This document shows, in pieces, positions 58,592 to 64,000 of a DNA stretch of 64,000 bases. This DNA comes from Devosia submarina (lineage in GTDB: Bacteria; Pseudomonadota; Alphaproteobacteria; Rhizobiales; Devosiaceae), in contig NZ_PYWB01000009.1 in assembly GCF_003056345.1 (NCBI RefSeq), forward strand, positions 124,001 to 188,000, written 5' to 3'. Position numbers and translations under genes: made by a program. Position 1 is the first letter of the stretch, and every line of letters begins with the position of its first letter. Under the pieces are notes generated by a model, which searched no databases, had not been told where the DNA came from, and saw only the letters and a program-made list of their open reading frames with translations.

Positions 58592-59737
58592 GTGCCCTTG
58601 ATCCGTCGCCTTGTTGTTCTTTCCATGTTGATCCTTGCAGGCCTTGTGCCGGCAAAGGCCAATCCCATGCTCCTGGTCGATATGGACAGTTTTGAGGTGC
58701 TGTATGCGCAAGAGGCCGGCCAGCCCTGGCATCCGGCTTCCCTCACCAAGATGATGACGGCCTATGTGGCCTTTGAGGAATTATCGAAGGGCACGGTGAC
58801 GCTGGATACGCCCGTGATCCTCTCCAAGCACGCGGTCAACCAGGCCCCGTCCAGATCGGGCCTTCAGGCCGGTGGGAGCATGACGCTCCAGGACGCGCTT
58901 TATGTGTTGATCGTGAAATCTGCCAACGACGTTGCCATGGGCATTGCCGAAACGATTGGCGGCAGCGAAGCGGCCTTTGTTGCCAAAATGAACGATGTGG
59001 CCAGCCGCATGGGCTTGACGGCATCGCGCTTTACCAATCCGCATGGCCTGCACGATCCCCAGCAGGTGGCATCGGCGCGGGACCTTGCGATCCTTTCCCT
59101 TTATATCCGGCAGAACTTCCCACAATTCATGCCGATCTTTGGCACCGAAAGCGTGCGCCTGGGCAAGGCGGTGTTCGAATCCAACAACGAACTGCTAGAA
59201 AAATTCGCGGGCACCACTGGCATGAAAACGGGCTATGTCTGCGCGTCTGGCCTCAACATGGTGGCCACGGTTCAGCGTGGCGGCAGGAATTTGCTGGCGG
59301 TTGTCTTGGGCGCTTCCTCGGCCCGCGAGCGCAATGAGCGGGCGGCCGAACTGCTGCTCAAGGGCTTTTCCGGCGCCGCGCAGCCCAACGGTCAAACCAT
59401 CTTAAGCCTCGCCAACAGCCCCACATCCATGCCGGTGGACATGCGGCCGCTGATCTGCGGCAAGGAGGCCAAGACCTATGCCGCGGCCCAGCAGGCGGCA
59501 TTCCCCATGGGCCTCAAGGGCCAGCCAACTTATTTGACCGACGACGTTCCTTCCACGCCCTATGTCGCGACCAATCTGGGACGTATTGCCGTCGGCGTCA
59601 GCCTGCCGCGCCCCCGCCCGCCACACCAGCCGCGTTTTCCCGCGCCCCTTGCTGCTGCAGCGCTTGAGGCCGCGGCGCAGCCGGCAAGCACATCAAATGT
59701 GCCATTTCCACGGCAGCGCCCCGCATCCCTGCGCTAG
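58592..59737 (+). CDS. D-alanyl-D-alanine carboxypeptidase (PBP5/DacA family)
   Basis: A 381-aa periplasmic serine peptidase that trims pentapeptides in peptidoglycan. Signal peptide to about residue 23 (VPAKA), then the three penicillin-binding motifs: SLTKM (SxxK), SAN (SxN) and KTG (TTGMKTGYVC). GTG start, chosen because a downstream ATG would cut the signal peptide. The C-terminal 100 residues are a proline-rich extension without the usual amphipathic anchor. Convergent with tusA, overlapping by 4 bp. Confidence 0.9.
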   Translation: MPLIRRLVVLSMLILAGLVPAKANPMLLVDMDSFEVLYAQEAGQPWHPASLTKMMTAYVAFEELSKGTVTLDTPVILSKHAVNQAPSRSGLQAGGSMTLQDALYVLIVKSANDVAMGIAETIGGSEAAFVAKMNDVASRMGLTASRFTNPHGLHDPQQVASARDLAILSLYIRQNFPQFMPIFGTESVRLGKAVFESNNELLEKFAGTTGMKTGYVCASGLNMVATVQRGGRNLLAVVLGASSARERNERAAELLLKGFSGAAQPNGQTILSLANSPTSMPVDMRPLICGKEAKTYAAAQQAAFPMGLKGQPTYLTDDVPSTPYVATNLGRIAVGVSLPRPRPPHQPRFPAPLAAAALEAAAQPASTSNVPFPRQRPASLR

Positions 59738-59958
59738 GCTGATTTGATGATCTCGAAGCGAAGGGTTTCGCCTTCGCTTGTTGTTTCGCATTGGTGCCCG
59801 TTCTGGCGGCAATAAAGCGGAATATCGATCTTGGCCATCGGGTCGGTAGCCAGAAGCGTCAAGCTCTTGCCTGCGCCAAGCGAAGCCATCCGCTTTTCTA
59901 GTTTCAGCACGGGCAGGGGGCATTTGAGCCCCCGTGCGTCGATCAGATCATTGGTCAA
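59734..59958 (-). CDS. TusA-family sulfurtransferase
   Basis: A 74-aa protein with the TusA signature DLIDARGLKCPLPVLKLEKRM: the active-site Cys is in KCPLP, and the CPxP-helix and C-terminal IPLYCRQNGHQCETT are typical. These carry sulfur for tRNA modification and cofactor synthesis. It has a TTG start that overlaps the CAP lipoprotein stop by 11 bp, judged from the position of the domain. Confidence 0.82.
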   Translation of the reverse strand: MTNDLIDARGLKCPLPVLKLEKRMASLGAGKSLTLLATDPMAKIDIPLYCRQNGHQCETTSEGETLRFEIIKSA

Positions 59959-60439
59959 GAACCAGCACCCAGTGAATACCGTAGCTGGAGCTGGGGTTGA
60001 ACGCCACGGCCACGCCGGCCCGTGTGGCATTGGTGCGAAGGCCCGCTGCGTCCGCGGGATTGTTGCGCCAGCCCGAAAAGGTTTCGGCAAAGGTTGCATA
60101 GCCGGCGCTCAGCTTCATGCCGGCAAGATTCTGCGGCGTCGTGGGCGGCGTGCCGGTCTGGGCATATTGGTTGGCCAGCGCCTGGGCGGTGCCATCCAGC
60201 GCCGGATCGGGGATCAGGGCCGGCAAGCCATTGGTGGCGCGATAGGCATTGATGATGCCGATAGCCTGCTCGCGATCGAGCACCGCACCGGGCTGGTCCA
60301 TGCGCGCGGACAAGCCCGGCGCCAGCGCCATTCCAGAGCTTGGGGCGAGCCCGCCCATGCTGCAGGCCGCCAGGGTTGCTGCGATGGCTATGGCTGCGAG
60401 GGGCAAACAGGCCGGCTGGAGGAGACGCAGAGAAGGCAT
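59948..60439 (-). CDS. CAP/SCP-domain lipoprotein
   Basis: A 163-aa lipoprotein: leader MPSLRLLQPACLPLAAIAIA with lipobox LAAC. The CAP domain includes AIGIINAYRATNGLPALIPDPALDGTAQALANQYAQTG and GWRNNPADAAGLRTNATRAGVAVAFNPSSSYGIHWVLVL, matching the SCP/PR1-like fold. Bacterial CAP proteins are often secreted and of unknown function. Coupled to the TusA gene downstream. Confidence 0.82.
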   Translation of the reverse strand: MPSLRLLQPACLPLAAIAIAATLAACSMGGLAPSSGMALAPGLSARMDQPGAVLDREQAIGIINAYRATNGLPALIPDPALDGTAQALANQYAQTGTPPTTPQNLAGMKLSAGYATFAETFSGWRNNPADAAGLRTNATRAGVAVAFNPSSSYGIHWVLVLDQ

Positions 60440-60546
60440 GGCGGAATTCCTGAAACGAGAGCGTTGCGGCTTTTGACGAGCCACGAAGGCTTTATCATGT
60501 CCGCCCTTCATAACCCCCGAGCCCTGCCATCCTCTTAATGGCCGGG

Positions 60547-60801
60547 CTACCAGCTGCCGCGCATCCGGTCCAGCAATTGGCTCAGCATCAGCTGTCCTGC
60601 CGGCGTGAAGATGATCCGGCCGTCCTCCACATTGGCGAGATCGAGCCGCTTGAGTTCCTCCAGCGCCTCGGGATCGGCACGGTGACCCGCTTCATCGCGC
60701 GCGGTCACGCCCGAAACGGCGTCGCCGCTTTCCAGCTGGTGGTAGATGGCGAAGGCAAAAACGGCGAGTGCCTTGTCGCTGAGATCGTTGGGCGTGGTCA
60801 T
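60547..60801 (-). CDS. Hypothetical protein (84 aa)
   Basis: Starts MTTPNDLSDKALAVFAFAIYHQLESGDAVSG, a soluble helical protein ending QLMLSQLLDRMRGSW. It resembles small alphaproteobacterial winged-helix-like proteins (HQLESGDAVSGVTARDEAGH then EELKRLDLANVEDGRIIFT), but no family is certain. Confidence 0.55.
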   Translation of the reverse strand: MTTPNDLSDKALAVFAFAIYHQLESGDAVSGVTARDEAGHRADPEALEELKRLDLANVEDGRIIFTPAGQLMLSQLLDRMRGSW

Positions 60802-60917
60802 CGCGAGTTCATCCTGTTTCGCCCTTCGCAACTCCGGTTTGGGCAGATGGGTTCCGGCTCGCGCCAAGCAACCCGATCAATCGCGCTGGCATTATGCTGC
60901 GTGGAGGAGACCCAAAC

Positions 60918-61139
60918 ATGAGCAGCAATCATTTTCTCGTTGCCGCAGCCGCCATATCGGGATGGCAGTTCAGCCACAAGGGCAACATCACCGGCCCGTT
61001 CGACAGCAAGGAGCAAGCCATAGAATCGGCCATTGCTGCCGCCGGGCAGTCCGATGACCCCGACGCCGAGGTGGTGGTGCAGGACGCCGACATGAAGATG
61101 GAAACAGTCTGGCGCCAAGGAAAATTGGCGCAGACCTAA
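60918..61139 (+). CDS. DUF2188-like protein (73 aa)
   Basis: Begins [43 protein letters not shown] and ends [20 protein letters not shown]. The G...GPF.SK..AI..A pattern followed by EVVVQD resembles DUF2188, a short beta/alpha fold of unknown role. An upstream ATG (60894) is also open. Convergent with the HD gene, overlapping by 4 bp. Confidence 0.6.
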   Translation: MSSNHFLVAAAAISGWQFSHKGNITGPFDSKEQAIESAIAAAGQSDDPDAEVVVQDADMKMETVWRQGKLAQT

Positions 61140-61663
61140 CGTCCTTGGCGCGGCCTAGCCTGTCTCGCAGCCTTCTGCCAAAGCGAGGCGTCGCCTTCGA
61201 TCAGCACCTTGAGCAGGTCTTCCATTTCGCGCCTGTAAACCGGCCAGAAGCTTGGATCATGTGCCGAGATCGTCCTTGTGTTGTCGATCAGGTCTGCCAG
61301 CTTGATGGTTTTGGCAGCAGCAGGTGCCTTGGCCGTATGCAGCAGATCAAGATGCTTGCGCTTGCGCCTGTTGCCGTCCCCTGGCCGGGACACATCGGTC
61401 AGCCAATCCACGAGCTCTGCAATATCCTTTCCGAATTCGGCGCGGATATCCTCGATGGTCACCGGCGTATCCTCCACCACATCATGCAAGAGCGCAGCCG
61501 CGATCATTGCATCGGTATGAGGCACCGAGCGCACGATTTCCGCCACCGCCACTGGATGCACGATATAGGGCTCGCCCGTATATTTGCGGCGCTGATCGAT
61601 GGATCCATGCGCCTCGCTGGCAAAAGCAAGCGCCCGTTGCTCCACCTCAGACCTCACGGGCAT
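61136..61663 (-). CDS. HD-domain phosphohydrolase (RelA/SpoT-type HD)
   Basis: A 175-aa protein consisting of an HD domain: [36 protein letters not shown], the HD pair in [18 protein letters not shown], and [13 protein letters not shown]. This is the (p)ppGpp hydrolase-type HD; no synthetase domain is present, so it could be a small alarmone hydrolase or a related nucleotidase. It overlaps the SGNH hydrolase gene by 17 bp. Confidence 0.85.
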   Translation of the reverse strand: MPVRSEVEQRALAFASEAHGSIDQRRKYTGEPYIVHPVAVAEIVRSVPHTDAMIAAALLHDVVEDTPVTIEDIRAEFGKDIAELVDWLTDVSRPGDGNRRKRKHLDLLHTAKAPAAAKTIKLADLIDNTRTISAHDPSFWPVYRREMEDLLKVLIEGDASLWQKAARQARPRQGR

Positions 61664-62291
61664 CCCCCACGTACATGGCTGAAGGCCCTGAATGGTCGTG
61701 TGCTAGCGACGCCACGATACCCGCAGCAATCACCTCGCTGCCCATTTCGGACGGCTCGATGGCGTTGGCGAAATGCTCCTGCTTTGTCAGCATCACGCGC
61801 AGGTCGATCAGCGGCATCCTGCGGCGCGCGGCTTCTCGCGTAATCACATCATTGAGCACGCCCAGGGCCAGATTGGCCACCCGCCGCTGCCCGGCCTCGG
61901 GCGACCACACATCATAGATGGTGCAGATTTTCGCCTGCCTGCCCGTCGCCTCGACAGCATCGAGCAGCGCCCCATAAATTCGCGCAAACCGGTCCCGCAC
62001 CACGAGGATCTTGCCCAGCGCCGCCGCAACACTTCCCGCCGGCTCCACCAACACACCCGTCGAGCGCAGCGCATCATTGCCCCCGGCGCTGACAACCAGA
62101 TCCGTCGCATCACCCGGCAAAGCCAAAAGCTGCTGATGCACCCCCTCGATCACCGCTCCATCCCGTGCCAGGAGGGTCGCCGCATCTCCCGAATGGAGCC
62201 TTGCCCTCAACCTGGCCACCACCTCGCCGCCAGCGCGCACATAGGTGCCATTGTCCAGGATCGAATCCCCCAAAAGAACCACATTCCGCAA
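61647..62291 (-). CDS. SGNH/GDSL-type hydrolase
   Basis: A 214-aa esterase-like protein with TTG start after AAAGGAG (spacing 6). Blocks of the SGNH family: [15 protein letters not shown] (GDS), [14 protein letters not shown] (GGND) and [16 protein letters not shown] near the C-terminal His site. No signal peptide with this start. An in-frame codon further upstream would reach into the tRNA-Arg fragment, which is unlikely. Confidence 0.78.
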   Translation of the reverse strand: MRNVVLLGDSILDNGTYVRAGGEVVARLRARLHSGDAATLLARDGAVIEGVHQQLLALPGDATDLVVSAGGNDALRSTGVLVEPAGSVAAALGKILVVRDRFARIYGALLDAVEATGRQAKICTIYDVWSPEAGQRRVANLALGVLNDVITREAARRRMPLIDLRVMLTKQEHFANAIEPSEMGSEVIAAGIVASLAHDHSGPSAMYVGDAREV

Positions 62292-62368
62292 GGCCAGCTC
62301 CTTTTCCCGAGCAATCCAGCCGGAGAGGGAGTTGTTCCTTGTGTTGATTTGGGCAAACGGTGTTTGGG

Positions 62369-62418
62369 TGGTGATCTCGACGGGATTCGAACCCATGACC
62401 CCCGGATTAGGAATCCGG
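62369..62418 (-). tRNA. 3' fragment of tRNA-Arg(CCT), island attachment site
   Basis: Read on the minus strand: anticodon stem CCGGA, loop TTCCTAA (anticodon CCT), stem TCCGG, variable loop, T-arm ATGGG TTCGAAT CCCGT, acceptor CGAGATC, discriminator A, CCA. The 5' side (acceptor GATCTCG, D-arm) is missing: the adjoining sequence does not form a D-arm or match the acceptor. This is what remains beside an island that integrated at the tRNA 3' half; an intact copy should lie at the other end of the island. Confidence 0.75.
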
Positions 62419-62572
62419 TGGTAAGGTGTGTATCGATCCTCAGCATTTAGATCAAGTTGCCTGAAATCCCAGCGAAACCAAGGAACTTAACCACAATCCT
62501 GCCGGTGACCTTGCCGGAACACCGGATTGATGATCGATATTGCGGCGCCCCAGTTGCGCCCCAGTGTAGACC

Positions 62573-64000
62573 ATGCCGATCACGATCACAAACTCCACCC
62601 TTGCCAAGGCTAAAACGGACGCCGTTCCCGGCGGCAGCGCATATGAGATCACCGACGCCCGCTCGCAGGGTCTCGAGCTACGGGTGCGTCCGCGTGGTGC
62701 TATGTGGTGCCTGCGCTACAAGGTGGCGGGCAAGAGCAAAAGGCTGACGATCGGATCCGTTGATCTGCTCTCCATTGCCGAAGCTCGCCAAGTGGCCAGT
62801 GACGCCCAGGCCGTGATCCGGTCCGGCGGTTTTCTGGACGAGGGCTGGATGACCAAGCGCCTCGTTGACCTCGGCAAGCTCGAGGCTGCTCCCGTGCTGG
62901 CACCAATCGCCTGGACGTTCGAAGAGGGCAGGACGGAATATCTGGCCGAGACCAAGCGAACCAAATCGATCGCGACGTTCAACGACTACCGGCAGATTTT
63001 GCAAAGCGTCGATCTTAAACACCTCGAAAGTCGCCAGCTGCAGTCGATCACCAGGCCGGAGCTGGCCGAGATTCTGAAGGCTGTTCACCGCTCAGGTCGT
63101 GAAACACATTCCGATCACGTGCTGCGTGTCCTGCGGCCGTTCTGGGCATGGCTCGGCGACGATGCACAGGTCACGAAATCGGGTGTGACGCCCGGGCTGC
63201 TTGTCGGGCTCAAGGCACCCCCGCGATCCCGTGTCGAAGACGATGATGAGGACGATCACGGCACCTACGTTCCCGAGCTTGAAGAAATGGCATCCGTCAT
63301 CCTGAATGCCAGATCAGGCGCACTGTCTCCGGGTATTGCCGGCGCTGTTGAACTGCTGGTGTGGACCGTGCAGCGACGGCGGGCGATCGTCGAAGCTCGG
63401 GTGCAGGATTTTGTCCCGCGTGCCGACGGCAAGACGGGATTGTGGTCGGTGCCGCCTGCCAGCCGCAAAGGGCGTAAGAAGAACGGCAAGAGGAAACGGC
63501 CCCTCGTGATCCCGCTGCCCGAACCGATCTGGAACTGCGTCCTGGCCGCTGCAGCTGCGAGGGGGGAGACGGACAGTCCCTGGCTGTTCCCGGCGGACGG
63601 AGAGCAGGGCCACATGCACGTGTCGACCCTGACCCACTACCTCAGCTATTTACCCGGCATCAGGGCAACACCGCACGACATGCGCCGCGGTTTCGGTACG
63701 CACGGTGAATCGATCCTCGGCTTCATGCGCCAGGACACCAAACTGCTATTCGATCACGAAGACGAACCATTCAGCGTGCGGGAAGTCACTCACCGTTCAG
63801 CTGCCCCCAGCGCCGGCATGACAGGCATCCATTATTCCCTCCATGACGGTACCCACCGCACTTGGCCGATCATGGAGGCATGGGCTGCGGCACTGCAGCG
63901 TGAGATCGATCGGCTCTTGGCTGAGAGGCCGCGGCTGTTCGATCAAGAGTTCGTTGCCCGTGAAGTTGCCCGGAACAAGCGGCTGCCAAAGCACCGGCGG
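62573..64000 (+). CDS. Tyrosine-type integrase, cut by the window end
   Basis: An open frame of 476 codons running off the window. It begins with an arm-type DNA-binding domain (MPITITNSTLAKAKTDAVPGG, LRVRPRGAMWCLRYKVAGKSKRLTIG), followed by a core-binding and catalytic domain: first Arg in LVWTVQRRRAIVEAR, Lys in KRPLVIPLP, HxxR box HDMRRGFGTH, and the probable nucleophile Tyr in GIHYSLHDGTHRTWPIMEAW. It is the integrase of the island that used the tRNA-Arg(CCT) site just upstream. Confidence 0.85.
   Translation, partial: MPITITNSTLAKAKTDAVPGGSAYEITDARSQGLELRVRPRGAMWCLRYKVAGKSKRLTIGSVDLLSIAEARQVASDAQAVIRSGGFLDEGWMTKRLVDLGKLEAAPVLAPIAWTFEEGRTEYLAETKRTKSIATFNDYRQILQSVDLKHLESRQLQSITRPELAEILKAVHRSGRETHSDHVLRVLRPFWAWLGDDAQVTKSGVTPGLLVGLKAPPRSRVEDDDEDDHGTYVPELEEMASVILNARSGALSPGIAGAVELLVWTVQRRRAIVEARVQDFVPRADGKTGLWSVPPASRKGRKKNGKRKRPLVIPLPEPIWNCVLAAAAARGETDSPWLFPADGEQGHMHVSTLTHYLSYLPGIRATPHDMRRGFGTHGESILGFMRQDTKLLFDHEDEPFSVREVTHRSAAPSAGMTGIHYSLHDGTHRTWPIMEAWAAALQREIDRLLAERPRLFDQEFVAREVARNKRLPKHRR

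Overview
The window looks like chromosome of an alphaproteobacterium of the Hyphomicrobiales, most likely Devosia or a close relative. This rests on overall gene style (high GC, GTG/TTG starts, many 4-bp ATGA overlaps) and on a typical chromosomal set: PduO-type cobalamin adenosyltransferase beside a small HIG1-like twin-membrane protein, GluQRS, a DUF72 protein, an Omp25/31-type barrel and AzlCD. The genus is inferred, not proven.

Left flank (1-16939) is ordinary chromosome: a TlpA-like thiol protein (cut by the window edge), small hypothetical genes, cobalamin adenosyltransferase, a LysR regulator next to glucuronate isomerase, an OmpR-type response regulator coupled to a histidine kinase that carries a C-terminal solute-binding domain, GluQRS, AlkA-type glycosylase, esterase, HNH protein, DsbB, DUF72 protein, an SDR enzyme, a decayed GAF-EAL pseudogene, a soluble PAS-PAS chemotaxis receptor and an outer-membrane barrel.

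The centre (16945-55908, 38,964 bp) is a complete Tn7-like transposon. It starts TGTCACGAGTG, ends with the imperfect inverse CATTCATGACA, and is flanked by the exact 5-bp duplication AAAGT. The right copy overlaps the terminal CCA of a tRNA-Leu(CAA) gene, so the element inserted exactly at the 3' end of that tRNA. At its left end are tniQ, tnsC/tniB, tnsB/tniA and a TnsA-like nuclease gene, all read toward the left end. The cargo has three parts. (1) 23.3-30.0 kb holds poorly known genes around a soluble FtsH-like AAA+/zinc-protease, with a coupled 76-aa protein, a DUF6634-like protein, two paralogous proteins and an XRE regulator with a palindromic operator. (2) 30.1-48.9 kb is a metal block: CDF exporters, DsbA/DsbB, CopC/CopD, MntH, an L,D-transpeptidase with an HMA protein, an LspA, a P1B ATPase with TlpA/PCuAC/SCO partners, and two MerR regulators. 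Four near-identical MerR-type promoter boxes tie most of it into one regulon. (3) 49.3-55.7 kb is a defence block with four TIR-type proteins in three units: a TIR-like/TIR/membrane-protein operon, a SPARTA pair (short Argonaute plus TIR-APAZ) and a TIR-SLOG pair.

The right flank (55913-62300) is chromosome again: tRNA-Leu, AzlCD, AAC(3), HxlR regulator, D,D-carboxypeptidase, TusA, a CAP lipoprotein, an HD hydrolase and an SGNH hydrolase. At 62369 a 3' fragment of tRNA-Arg(CCT) lies next to a tyrosine integrase that runs off the window, marking the start of a second, unrelated integrative island.
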